Of a DNA stretch of 20,842 nucleotides, positions 1 to 8,879 are shown in pieces. This stretch comes from Pseudomonadota bacterium (GTDB lineage Bacteria; Pseudomonadota; Gammaproteobacteria; Halothiobacillales; Halothiobacillaceae): NCBI GenBank assembly GCA_021795795.1, contig JAJYPA010000089.1:1-20842 (forward strand), read 5' to 3'. A model generated the notes under the pieces. That model was not told the origin of the DNA and ran no database searches. It saw nothing but the letters and a program-made list of their open reading frames with translations. How positions within the stretch are numbered: position 1 is the first letter of the stretch; every line of letters begins with the position of its first letter. Position numbers and translations under genes: made by a program.

Positions 1-967
<967 letters not shown>

Positions 968-973
968 TTCTCC

Positions 974-1927
974 TTATTTCGGGCCGTAATCCAGAAACCA
1001 GCGATAGGTGTCCGCCACACCATCCCGCAGGTTAATGCTGGCTCGCCAGTTCTGAGCATGCAGTCGGCTCACGTCCAACAGTTTACGCGGCGTACCATCG
1101 GGCTTACTGGTGTCGTAAACGATCTCTCCGGAAAAACCGACGACCTCGGCCATCAGTATCGCTAATTCAGCGATGCTGATATCCTTGCCGACACCCACGT
1201 TGATAATGTCTTCATCACTATAATGCTGCATGAGATGCACGGCGGCATCGGCCAGATCATCGACGTGGAGAAACTCGCGCCGCGGCGTGCCCGTGCCCCA
1301 TACCACCACCTCTTGGGCGCCGGACATTTTGGCCTCGTGAAATTTGCGCATCATGGCCGGCATGACATGGGAGCTTTCCAGGTCAAAATTATCCCCTGGC
1401 CCATACAGATTGGTCGGCATGAGGCTGATGGCATCAAAAGCATATTGGCGTCGATAGGCCTGACAGGTCTTGATGCCGGCAATCTTGGCGATGGCATACC
1501 ACTCGTTGGTCGGCTCCAGCGATCCGGTGAGCAGGTATTCTTCCTTGATGGGTTGCGGTGCCAGCTTGGGGTAAATGCAGGATGAGCCCAGAAACACCAG
1601 CTTGCGCACATCATGCCGTCGCGCCGCATCGATCACGTTGTCCTGAATCACCAAGTTGCTGCGGATGAAGTCTGCCGGATAGGTGTTATTCGCGAGGATT
1701 CCGCCCACCTTAGCCGCCGCCAGAAAGACATGGCTCGGCTGCTGCGTGCGAAAATAGGCCTCCACGGCCGACTGGTCAGCTAAATCCACTTCGCTGCGGC
1801 TCGGCAGGAGCAGATTGCTAAATCCCGCCGTCCGTAAGTGCCGTGCAATGGCTGAACCCACCAGCCCGTGGGCGCCGGCCACGAAGATAGGGTCATCCAC
1901 GTTCATCGCATTGTTCGTACTATTCAT
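974..1927 (-). CDS. fcl: GDP-L-fucose synthase (3,5-epimerase/4-reductase)
   Basis: A 317-residue epimerase/reductase that turns GDP-4-keto-6-deoxymannose into GDP-L-fucose using NADPH. With the chosen start, the nucleotide motif GAHGLVG is at residues 18-24, GSSCIYP at about 114-120 carries the conserved Ser and Cys of the family, and YAIAK gives Tyr144 and Lys148. The stretch LEPTNEWYAIAKIAG closely resembles E. coli Fcl/WcaG. The frame stays open to a GTG at 1954, but the ATG at 1927 is preceded by AGGAG four bases away and gives the usual N-terminal length, so it is preferred. It sits 34 bases downstream of the WcaI-like gene and 6 bases before rmd. Also named wcaG in colanic acid clusters. 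Confidence 0.93.
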   Translation of the reverse strand: MNSTNNAMNVDDPIFVAGAHGLVGSAIARHLRTAGFSNLLLPSRSEVDLADQSAVEAYFRTQQPSHVFLAAAKVGGILANNTYPADFIRSNLVIQDNVIDAARRHDVRKLVFLGSSCIYPKLAPQPIKEEYLLTGSLEPTNEWYAIAKIAGIKTCQAYRRQYAFDAISLMPTNLYGPGDNFDLESSHVMPAMMRKFHEAKMSGAQEVVVWGTGTPRREFLHVDDLADAAVHLMQHYSDEDIINVGVGKDISIAELAILMAEVVGFSGEIVYDTSKPDGTPRKLLDVSRLHAQNWRASINLRDGVADTYRWFLDYGPK

Positions 1928-1931
1928 GACG

Positions 1932-1936
1932 CTCCT
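1932..1936 (-). promoter_or_regulatory. Ribosome binding site that decides the fcl start
   Basis: AGGAG on the minus strand ends four bases before the ATG at 1927. It lies inside the longer reading frame that begins with GTG at 1954. It therefore argues that the first nine codons of that longer frame are leader sequence and not protein. Confidence 0.55.
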
Positions 1937-1961
1937 CTCTTTTCCAATATTCACATTAATT

Positions 1962-3233
1962 TCAACAGTCGTCCGGCTGCCATTGAAGGCCCCTCAGCAG
2001 GACGCCTAAATCCTCTTCAAATCGTGCCAGAATATGATTTTTATCCAGAATGCGTTCCGCATAGGCGCGCGCATTGTGTCCGCAGGCCTCCCGCTGTCCG
2101 GGGTCCCGGGCCAGGCGCAGGATGGCCTCCGCGAGCGCAGCGGAATCGCCCGGCGGGGTTGCCAAACCTGTATTGGCGCCGGCCACCGCATCATGCAGCG
2201 CGGTACCCGGATCGACCGTCGCCACACAGGGCCGACCGGCCGCGAGAATATTGGTCAGCTTGGACGGCATGACCAGATCCGCCGCGTCCTGCCGCTGCAC
2301 CACTAAATGGATGTCACCGGCGGCGAGCATCTCCGCCAGGCGTTCCACCGGCTGCACCGGCACGAAGCGCAGATTTTGCAGGCCCATCGCCGCCGCCTGC
2401 CGCTCCAGCCGGAACCGCGCCCCCCCGGCACCGGCCATCAGGAATTGCAGGCGCGGCTCGTCGGCACATAGCCGCGCCGCCTCCAGCACCAGTTCCAACC
2501 CCTGCTTCTCCCCCATACCTCCGGCATAGAGGACCAGCACCGTCTCGTGGTCAATGCCGAACTCTTTGCGAAAATCGTTCGCACGTGGAGCCGGTCGCAC
2601 CGCCTCGATGTCCGCCCAGTTCGGAAACAACCAGGCGCGCTCCGGCTGTGTGCCCTTCTCGATCACGCGTTTGCGCATCGCCTCGGTAATGGTAGACACC
2701 CGCGTGGCATGGCTCAGCAGAAAGGCTTCTATACGATACAGCACTTGCCCCAGCATGCCGCCCGGTAGCATACCCAGGCGCAGCGCGGCATCGAGCTGCA
2801 AATCCTGAACATGCAGCACCCACGGCACGCCTCTGACCCAAGCATACAGGAGGGGCCATATTCCGATTTGCATCGGCGGCAGCACGGCGATCACCACATC
2901 CGGCTTTTGGCGCGAAAAAAAACGCGGTAGCCAGAATCGCGCCGCGCCCCAGGTGAAGTTCGTCTCCAGAACAATGCGCGTTCGCGCCCTGAGCTGGTCC
3001 GCGGTCGGTACATAATGCCGGGCGCGATGCACCCGCACGCCCGCCCGCGTCTCGCTACGGAAGCGGAACCCGTCATAGCCCGCCGCCACATGCCATTGCG
3101 GATAATGGGGCAGGCCGCAGATCACCTCCACGGTATGTCCCCGTGCGGCCAGCCATTCCGACATCTCGCCGGTGTACTTGCCAATGCCGGTGGGCTCGGG
3201 CGCGTAGTTGAGGCCGTAGATGAGGATATTCAT
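1962..3233 (-). CDS. wcaI: WcaI-like GT4 glycosyltransferase
   Basis: A 423-residue GT-B glycosyltransferase. The N-terminus MNILIYGLNYAPEPTGIGKY and the internal HVQDLQLDAALRLGML are typical of WcaI, the putative fucosyltransferase of colanic acid synthesis. The C-terminal donor domain starts near VLVLYAGGMGEKQGLELV. It carries PSKLTNILAAGRP in place of the classical EX7E motif, as is usual for this family. It acts on the cytoplasmic face of the inner membrane, adding a sugar to the lipid-linked repeat unit. The ATG overlaps the end of the WcaF-like gene by 4 bases (ATGA), with GGGAGG seven bases upstream. Nearby fcl and gmd suggest GDP-fucose as donor, but donor and acceptor are inferred. 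Confidence 0.85.
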   Translation of the reverse strand: MNILIYGLNYAPEPTGIGKYTGEMSEWLAARGHTVEVICGLPHYPQWHVAAGYDGFRFRSETRAGVRVHRARHYVPTADQLRARTRIVLETNFTWGAARFWLPRFFSRQKPDVVIAVLPPMQIGIWPLLYAWVRGVPWVLHVQDLQLDAALRLGMLPGGMLGQVLYRIEAFLLSHATRVSTITEAMRKRVIEKGTQPERAWLFPNWADIEAVRPAPRANDFRKEFGIDHETVLVLYAGGMGEKQGLELVLEAARLCADEPRLQFLMAGAGGARFRLERQAAAMGLQNLRFVPVQPVERLAEMLAAGDIHLVVQRQDAADLVMPSKLTNILAAGRPCVATVDPGTALHDAVAGANTGLATPPGDSAALAEAILRLARDPGQREACGHNARAYAERILDKNHILARFEEDLGVLLRGLQWQPDDC

Positions 3234-3829
3234 ACGTGCGCCTCCCGCATATTATTATTATTATTATCCTGTTCCCCGGTGAGCAACCGCTTTTTGAATG
3301 GTTTTGCCGGTGTACCCTTGGCCAACATCAACTCAGGAATATCCTCGAACACGGAACTGCGAGCGCCCACCACCGCGCCTCGTCCGATCCGGATACCCGG
3401 TGCGACGAACACATCGGTCGCAAGCCATGCCTCAGCACCGACCAGAATGGGTTTTGCATAGATATCAAAGGTAGGCTGGGTATAATCGTGGCTGCCGGTA
3501 CACAAATAGCAGCGCTGCGACACTACGGCATTGGCGCCAATATCAATCTCGCCCAGGCTGTACAGCACTACGTCATCACCAACCCAAGCGAAATCCCCAA
3601 TAGAGACTTTCCACGGATAGGTAATGCGTGCGCTGGGGCGAATGATAACGCCTTTCCCGATCTTCGCGCCGAAGAGTCTTAACAAGAAGCGGCGCCAGCC
3701 GTAAAGAAACTGCGGTGACCACGTAAACAGGCTGGACTGGACCAACCACCAAAGCTGCACGTACCACCCAGACCGACCGCGGAAAGTGGCGGGTACTCGA
3801 AAGCTCGACAGATTCTGAGCAAGTATCAT
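3230..3829 (-). CDS. wcaF: WcaF-like polysaccharide O-acetyltransferase
   Basis: A 199-residue left-handed beta-helix (hexapeptide repeat) acyltransferase, expected to acetylate a sugar of the repeat unit using acetyl-CoA. Diagnostic stretches are LFGAKIGKGVIIRPSARITY, GDDVVLYSLGEIDIG, CTGSHDYTQPTF (probable catalytic His near residue 114) and WLATDVFVAPGIRIG, all closely matching the colanic acid WcaF family. Start: the frame is open to ATGs at 3868 and 3862, but the ATG at 3829 has GGAAGAG six bases upstream and matches the E. coli WcaF N-terminus (LSSFRVP versus LSGFSVP). The C-terminus has a run of five Asn encoded by an AAT trinucleotide tract just before the overlap with wcaI. Confidence 0.87.
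   Translation of the reverse strand: MILAQNLSSFRVPATFRGRSGWYVQLWWLVQSSLFTWSPQFLYGWRRFLLRLFGAKIGKGVIIRPSARITYPWKVSIGDFAWVGDDVVLYSLGEIDIGANAVVSQRCYLCTGSHDYTQPTFDIYAKPILVGAEAWLATDVFVAPGIRIGRGAVVGARSSVFEDIPELMLAKGTPAKPFKKRLLTGEQDNNNNNMREAHV
3251..3267. repeat. Trinucleotide (ATT/AAT)5 tract near the end of the wcaF-like gene
   Basis: Five uninterrupted ATT units plus a partial unit on the plus strand encode a run of five Asn in the acetyltransferase tail, about 20 bases upstream of the wcaI start codon. Copy-number changes would keep the frame. The tract lies just upstream of the wcaI ribosome binding site. Confidence 0.8.
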
Positions 3830-3931
3830 CGTCGTCTCTTCCGCCTGATTCTGTTCACTCATACGCATCCAATGTACACAGCATCCAGTAAGCCAGTTAA
3901 TAAGTCAACTTCCAATCATACAATTTTATTA

Positions 3932-4042
3932 TTAGGTGGCCTGCTTTCTTTTGCCAATGACGGACGCATATTCCCGCGACAGCGCATCCACAATGTGGGG
4001 TTTGCCCCATGACGTCCATATGACTTGGGTATCATGGCTCAT
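3932..4042 (-). pseudogene. 36-codon ORF, possible remnant of a glycosyltransferase gene
   Basis: ATG at 4042 to TAA at 3932, starting 5 bases after the stop of the GT4 gene at 4047. GAGG lies directly upstream, only two bases from the ATG. The peptide begins MSHDTQVIWTSWGKPHIVDA, continues LSREYASVIG and ends KRKQAT. A hydrophobic strand followed by a Gly-rich turn and an amphipathic helix looks like the first beta-alpha unit of a GT-B glycosyltransferase, but the reading frame then stops. No continuation is visible in other frames before wcaF. I read it as the 5' end of a gene lost by deletion. A genuine small protein is the alternative. I do not recognise a specific family. Confidence 0.35.
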
Positions 4043-4046
4043 GGCC

Positions 4047-5249
4047 TCATGATTCACCTTTGGCACGGTGCGTATGTCGCTTAATGACGGCCTCGTACTC
4101 ATGCACTAGGCCACATGCTACCACATCCCAAGCCCATTTTTGCCGCACCAGTTCACGTCCAGCAATGCCCATGGCCTGTCGGCGTGGTGCGTCGCACAAC
4201 AACTCATCCAGTGCGTCGGCCACCTCGGCGACATCGCAACGCGTCACCAGTCCCGCGCCCGCAGTTGCGACTTCGCGATGAATGTTCACCTGATCGGAAA
4301 TGACTACTGGTGTTCCACAAGCAAGGGACTCGACCACCGTCATGCCAAAATTTTCGGTATACGACGGCAATGCAAACACGTCGGCGTCCACATATGCTTG
4401 CTTCACCTCTGCCCCTTGTAGAGACTCAACAAAGTGTACCGCGTCATTTAGTCCCTGTTCGGCCACCCAGCCGCGCACTTTTGCGCCGTATCCTTCATTG
4501 TCCGGCCCAGCGATGACCATACGCGCCTTCGGATGGCGTTCACGTACCCGAGCAAAAGCAGGGACGAGAAGGTCTAGACCTTTCTTAAAATTTATGCGCC
4601 CCAAAAACAATACCAAAGGAGCGTCACCCAATTTCCACTTTGACCGCAGAATGCCACGATTTGGAATAGACTGATATTGAGCCCAATCAATGGCGCTTGG
4701 AATAACAAATGATGGAGCTTTCAATTCCAAGTGGCTAGCTCGGTCCTTTTCGTCAAGAGTGATATAATGAATGGCGCCCGCATTATGTAAGTTTGGTAGA
4801 TCGAACCATTTTTCATACATTCTTTTTAAAAAAAGACTACGCGAACTTTTACCATGCACATATGGATCGAGCGATCCATGTGGCTTAATAATGTACGGCA
4901 CAGACTGCTTCCGCGCCTGATAAGCTGCCCAAGTTGGTGGAAAGCGATAAAGGCCATGGACATTAACCAAGTCGTAGTTTTTAACCTGTTTACGCAACCA
5001 AAGCGCCATTGACCGAGAATAAAGGATCTGATGAAGCCCAGACGGAAACACACAAAAAGTAACTTCTGAGCTAAAGTTATTACGGATGGTTTCATCATCG
5101 AGTTGCTCTGACGTCGGGTTGCCCCGGTTTGTCGTGCAAATGGTAACCGAATGTCCAGCTTTCACCTGCTCCGCAGTCAAAGAAGCAATGACGCTTGTCG
5201 TTCCGCCAGATGATGGCGCTACAGTAGAAATAACATGTAAGATACGCAT
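4047..5249 (-). CDS. GT4 family glycosyltransferase
   Basis: A 400-residue GT-B enzyme. The N-terminus MRILHVISTVAPSSGGTTSV is the usual acceptor-domain start with a Gly-rich turn. The donor domain begins near PLVLFLGRINFKKGLDLLVP, and ENFGMTVVE is a clear EX7E motif followed by SLACGTPVV. It should transfer a hexose or deoxyhexose from a nucleotide sugar to the growing lipid-linked oligosaccharide; donor and linkage cannot be read from sequence. The preferred start is the ATG at 5249, which overlaps the TGA of the GT2 gene by one base (TGATG). A GTG one codon earlier is possible. Its A+T content appears somewhat higher than that of the flanking fcl/rmd genes. Confidence 0.88.
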   Translation of the reverse strand: MRILHVISTVAPSSGGTTSVIASLTAEQVKAGHSVTICTTNRGNPTSEQLDDETIRNNFSSEVTFCVFPSGLHQILYSRSMALWLRKQVKNYDLVNVHGLYRFPPTWAAYQARKQSVPYIIKPHGSLDPYVHGKSSRSLFLKRMYEKWFDLPNLHNAGAIHYITLDEKDRASHLELKAPSFVIPSAIDWAQYQSIPNRGILRSKWKLGDAPLVLFLGRINFKKGLDLLVPAFARVRERHPKARMVIAGPDNEGYGAKVRGWVAEQGLNDAVHFVESLQGAEVKQAYVDADVFALPSYTENFGMTVVESLACGTPVVISDQVNIHREVATAGAGLVTRCDVAEVADALDELLCDAPRRQAMGIAGRELVRQKWAWDVVACGLVHEYEAVIKRHTHRAKGES

Positions 5250-6196
5250 CACTCCACCTTTATTTCTGCCGTGTGATCTGCGCTCATTGCAGATAGATTG
5301 ATATCAAGAACTGATTGTACTGCGACGTGCAGCGCTATGCCATCACGCTGCATCGTATGCTCAACTTCCATGACCTTCGCATCGACCAGAAGCCGGTACC
5401 ACAACCCTTGCATCGTATGGAACATCAGCCCTCTATAGCCATCCAGAAAGCCTGCACGAATCACTATCCGGTAAAAAAAATATAACCAAGGCCGTAGTCC
5501 CAGTGGCAGCCGTGCATAGACGCGCTCCTTCAACCACCGCTTGCGTGATGCCTGCCCCTTGAGTCCCTGGCTTGAATGCACTGTACTGTTACCTTGATGG
5601 CGCATCAGCAACAACTCTACAGCTTCACGGCTTGCGTAACGGTTATGCTTGTCAACCCACCAGGACCGATGGTTGAGGTTGTCGTCCACGATATTGCCGG
5701 CAATACGCTGGATTCGCCCATTGGGGACAACCATATGTTCGTCCATCCAACGCTGCTCGCATGATGCGACATCTTTTCGCCACACGCGGAGTAGCCACAT
5801 CGGCATCATGCCACCGTGCAAAATGCGGCGTCCCAAGAACGTAGTCGGTCTGCTTATTTCCAGTCCGGAAAGATCCGTGGCGGCGGCCTTCAGTGCTTGC
5901 GACAGCGTCAAAACCAGCTCATCGTCCAGATATTCATCTGCGTCCAGCCGCATCACCCAGTCAGTGCGGATTAAAACATGCTTCAACGCCCAATTTAATT
6001 GGGTTGCATGATTTGTCCATGGATTTTGCACAATCACTGCTCCCAAGGATCTCGCCATTTCCTCCGTGCCATCCGTTGAAAAGGAGTCGATCACCACCAC
6101 TTCGCACGCCACGCGCTGGGCACTCTTGATGCTGCGCTCAATGTGCAGCTTTTCATTATAGGTCATGATGATGACCGTCAGACTTGACTTAGGCAT
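5249..6196 (-). CDS. GT2 family glycosyltransferase
   Basis: A 315-residue GT-A enzyme. The N-terminus has SLTVIIMTYNEKLHIERSI, then VVVIDSFSTDGTEE, and the metal and nucleotide-sugar site LDADEYLDD near residues 83-91. This arrangement resembles the WaaE/KdtX-like branch of GT2, which often adds glucose or a similar hexose. Length is normal for that branch. The C-terminal part has a hydrophobic Tyr/Phe-rich stretch (near residue 235) that may contact the membrane. AGGTGG precedes the ATG by four bases. It opens a short coupled pair with the GT4 gene at 4047 and is preceded by a 145-base gap after the sulfoquinovose synthase gene. The specific sugar is unknown. Confidence 0.88.
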   Translation of the reverse strand: MPKSSLTVIIMTYNEKLHIERSIKSAQRVACEVVVIDSFSTDGTEEMARSLGAVIVQNPWTNHATQLNWALKHVLIRTDWVMRLDADEYLDDELVLTLSQALKAAATDLSGLEISRPTTFLGRRILHGGMMPMWLLRVWRKDVASCEQRWMDEHMVVPNGRIQRIAGNIVDDNLNHRSWWVDKHNRYASREAVELLLMRHQGNSTVHSSQGLKGQASRKRWLKERVYARLPLGLRPWLYFFYRIVIRAGFLDGYRGLMFHTMQGLWYRLLVDAKVMEVEHTMQRDGIALHVAVQSVLDINLSAMSADHTAEIKVE

Positions 6197-6341
6197 GGCA
6201 CCACCTGATTAGCATCTATGGTTTAGCCTTGAAAAGACTGCTGGCTATTATGGCTTGTGGAGTGTGTTTGATCGGGATAAACACGCAAAACAACTTTATA
6301 CACGTCTTGTCATACGCGTGCCCCATCTTCAGCTTACACGG
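6197..6341. other. Gap between sqdB-like gene and GT2 gene
   Basis: 145 bases with no convincing ORF. One AT-rich inverted repeat, GTGTTT/AAACAC, spans 6264-6284 but lacks a GC-rich stem or a U-tract, so I do not call a terminator. No clear -35/-10 pair is visible. Confidence 0.4.
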
Positions 6342-7523
6342 CTAACATGTCATCTCTATCGTGTGGTTCCACAACGACACGCAAGGAATCTTGCTGCGGT
6401 CGCAACGGTAGGCGTACTTACGGGCAATTTCTGTCACTTCTTCCATCAGGCCAAGTTCCAGGGTAATCGGATTCAACCCCAGGTGCAGGAAACGATCGTT
6501 AGCGACATAAAGCTCGTTTTCATCCGCTTCTTTTCTCGGGTTTTTCAAGTAATCGATCTTCGCTTCGGTCTTGTCTGCGATCATCTTGGCCAGGTCACGT
6601 ACCCGGTGGGTTTCGGTCATCTGATTATAGATGTGCACGCGGTCACCCAACTTTGGTGGGTTTTCCAGTGCGAGTTGAACGCACTTGACGCTGTCCTGGA
6701 TGTGAATGAAGGCTCGGGTCTGTCCGCCGGTTCCATGGACCGTAAGTGGGTAGTCTACGGCAGCCTGCATCAAAAAACGGTTAAGCACGGTGCCATAATC
6801 ACCATCGTAGTCGAAGCGATTGATCAACCGATCATCGAGTCGTGTCTGCTCGGTCTGGGTGCCCCAGACGATACCCTGGTGCAGATCGGTTACCCGAAGT
6901 CCGTCGTTCTTGTTGTAGAACGCAAACAGCAACTGATCCTGCGTCTTGGTCATGTGGTAGATGCTGCCGGGGTTGGCCGGATACAGAATCTCGTTTTCGA
7001 TGAGTACACCGTCGTCGGTTTCGACCTTGACGGTCAAATATCCCTCGGGAATTTTCATCCCTGCCGTGCCGTAGCCGTAAACCCCCATAGTGCCGAGATG
7101 CGCGACATGGATATCCTGGCCGCTTTCGATAATCGCCGCCAGGAGATTGTTGGTGGCGTTGAGGTTATTATCTACGGTATAGCGCTTGTGGTAGCTGGAT
7201 TTCATGGAGTAGGGGGCAGAACGTTGCTCGGCAAAATGCACGATGGCATCTGGATGCCAAGCATTGATCAGATCGAGGAACTGCCGGTAGTTTTCCGCCA
7301 CGTTGATATTGTGGAAGGCTATATCCCGTCCGGAGGCGTCTTTCCAGGCTTGCAGGCGTTCGCCCATAGGCCGGATGGGGGTAAGTGAATCGCACTCCAG
7401 TTCAATGTCGATCTTGCGACGGGAGAGATTGTCCACAATGGCCACTTCGTGACCAAGTGCCGAGAGATGCAAGCTCGTCGGCCATCCACAAAACCCATCG
7501 CCGCCCAGTACCAATACTTTCAT
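6342..7523 (-). CDS. sqdB: UDP-sulfoquinovose synthase (SQD1/SqdB/Agl3 type)
   Basis: A 393-residue extended SDR protein that makes UDP-sulfoquinovose from UDP-glucose and sulfite. It has LGGDGFCGWP at residues 6-15, VHFAEQRSAPYSM at 95-107, LGTMGVYGYG with Thr145, and YHMTK giving Tyr189 and Lys193. The stretches TDLHQGIVWG, LNRFLMQAAV and PLTVHGTGGQTR follow plant SQD1 closely, and the length matches. These are family-specific, so the call is firm. AAAGGAG lies 7-8 bases before the ATG. It is flanked by gaps of 145 and 219 bases, unlike the tightly packed neighbours. The surrounding glycosyltransferase, flippase and polymerase genes suggest the sugar goes into an extracellular glycan and not into the lipid SQDG. 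No SqdX/SQD2-like lipid transferase is recognisable nearby. Confidence 0.93.
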   Translation of the reverse strand: MKVLVLGGDGFCGWPTSLHLSALGHEVAIVDNLSRRKIDIELECDSLTPIRPMGERLQAWKDASGRDIAFHNINVAENYRQFLDLINAWHPDAIVHFAEQRSAPYSMKSSYHKRYTVDNNLNATNNLLAAIIESGQDIHVAHLGTMGVYGYGTAGMKIPEGYLTVKVETDDGVLIENEILYPANPGSIYHMTKTQDQLLFAFYNKNDGLRVTDLHQGIVWGTQTEQTRLDDRLINRFDYDGDYGTVLNRFLMQAAVDYPLTVHGTGGQTRAFIHIQDSVKCVQLALENPPKLGDRVHIYNQMTETHRVRDLAKMIADKTEAKIDYLKNPRKEADENELYVANDRFLHLGLNPITLELGLMEEVTEIARKYAYRCDRSKIPCVSLWNHTIEMTC

Positions 7524-7742
7524 GATGCATCTCCTTTGTCTCGAAACTTTATGTGATTTTTCAGCTACCGTTCAACCAGTATCATGCGATACCGAAGGCA
7601 ATCAATCTCGCGCACCAAGTACAAGCACATGATAAACTACCCCAGACAGGGAATGCTACACCCCAGAAATACGGTTTCAGGTCAGCGTCATCGGCGATAT
7701 ACGCCACGACGCTTTATAACCGTTGGCTCGAAGTACAAATCT
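7524..7742. other. Gap upstream of the sqdB-like gene
   Basis: 219 bases without a recognisable gene. The minus strand holds a 41-codon frame, GTG at 7707 to TGA at 7582, rich in Trp, Cys and hydrophobic residues, with no good ribosome binding site. A weak TTGATT/GATACT pair with a 16-base spacer sits about 60-90 bases upstream of the sqdB-like start. The gap is long enough for a private promoter, but neither element is convincing. Confidence 0.35.
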
Positions 7743-8879
7743 TCATGCAGATTCCGAACGGTCGTTGCCGCTGCGAACGGTACGATAGGCGTTCATATAG
7801 CCAGCGATCATTGACTCTGTCGTATACTGTTTGGCATTTTCAAATCCGTTACTAATCAACAGGTTCCGATCGCCCCATGCCCCGACAATGGTAGCAGCAG
7901 CGCCCCGTGCGTCAGACACATCAAAGTAAATGGCGCCTTGCCCGCCCACCTCTGTCATCGGTGCCCGGTTGGTGGTGGCGACCAGACAACCGCAGGCTTG
8001 CGCCTCCACAATCGGCCAACCGAAGCCCTCCTGCAGTGACGGAAATAACAGTAGTCCAGCCCCGGAATATAGCGCCCGCAGGTCTTCATTATCGACCGGG
8101 CCGGTTTGGATAAGCCGAGCATCATGCCCCTGAGCCTGAAGCCAATTTACCACCTCTGCTTCGAGCGTCTTGCCGGCGATAACCAGTTGAAAGGCGCGAA
8201 ATGTGTCATGCTGAGTCAGGGCATCGAAGATCCGCGCCAATCCGGGGCGATTCTTATACCAATTATTGCTGCCCACATGCAGGACATACGGCGCGCCTCC
8301 CACACCCAATCGATCCAAGCGCACCCTCCTTTCGGCTTGATCCATAAAGCGATATGGGTAGTTCAACGCAATGGGCACAACGGATGTGCCGCCCTCGGCA
8401 GGAGAGCCTATCCGCAACCAATCTTGCTGGGTTTGCTCCGAATCGCAGACCACATGGGCCGCGCGTTTGAGGCCGCGCAATATCCAACGTTGAAGAAAAC
8501 GTCCGGTGAGCCGCAAAGGATTTTCAGACACCTCCCCCAAAGCGCTGCGTATAGCCAACATATCGTGGCAGGTCACGACACTCGGCTTATTGCCGAGCAT
8601 CGACGCATACATTCCGTTTCCCTGATCAGCAATATGGATCACATCAAAGCCCTTCGCCCGCCACCTCAATAAAGGTGGGAAAAGTAGGAAACGGTCAATA
8701 TATCCCAACCATTTATTGATCCCGCCATCGCCGCGTTTCAAGCGACCAAAGACGGGTGTTGGCCTTATCAATCGTGCATCCACGCTGGCCATTTCCAAAA
8801 CATGAACGAGCAGTTCGGCATAACGGTGCATGCTTTGCTGATAACTGAGTGGATAATTTCCCACAACCAGAATTTTCAT
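7743..8879 (-). CDS. GT4 family glycosyltransferase
   Basis: A 378-residue GT-B enzyme. It begins MKILVVGNYPLSYQQSMHRY; the donor domain begins at YVLHVGSNNWYKNRPGLARI, and EGFGWPIVE gives the EX7E motif, followed by AQACGCLVATT. The frame is open to an ATG at 8900, but that codon has no ribosome binding site. The ATG at 8879 has AGG nine bases upstream and gives the standard family start. It is the gene immediately upstream of the sulfoquinovose synthase gene, making it one candidate for a sulfoquinovosyl transferase, though it does not resemble SqdX. Donor and acceptor are not determinable. It ends 219 bases before the sqdB-like gene. Confidence 0.88.
   Translation of the reverse strand: MKILVVGNYPLSYQQSMHRYAELLVHVLEMASVDARLIRPTPVFGRLKRGDGGINKWLGYIDRFLLFPPLLRWRAKGFDVIHIADQGNGMYASMLGNKPSVVTCHDMLAIRSALGEVSENPLRLTGRFLQRWILRGLKRAAHVVCDSEQTQQDWLRIGSPAEGGTSVVPIALNYPYRFMDQAERRVRLDRLGVGGAPYVLHVGSNNWYKNRPGLARIFDALTQHDTFRAFQLVIAGKTLEAEVVNWLQAQGHDARLIQTGPVDNEDLRALYSGAGLLLFPSLQEGFGWPIVEAQACGCLVATTNRAPMTEVGGQGAIYFDVSDARGAAATIVGAWGDRNLLISNGFENAKQYTTESMIAGYMNAYRTVRSGNDRSESA

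Noticed and set aside
1928..1954. GTG at 1954 as the fcl start
   Set aside because: AGGAG four bases before the ATG at 1927 and the normal family N-terminus favour the shorter form.
6264..6284. Inverted repeat GTGTTT/AAACAC after the sqdB-like gene
   Set aside because: The stem is six AT-rich pairs with no U-tract, too weak for an intrinsic terminator.
6255..7388. 377-codon plus-strand open frame opposite the sqdB-like gene
   Set aside because: It is wholly antisense to a gene with a strong family match, has no recognisable domain, and its openness is explained by the codon pattern of the real gene.
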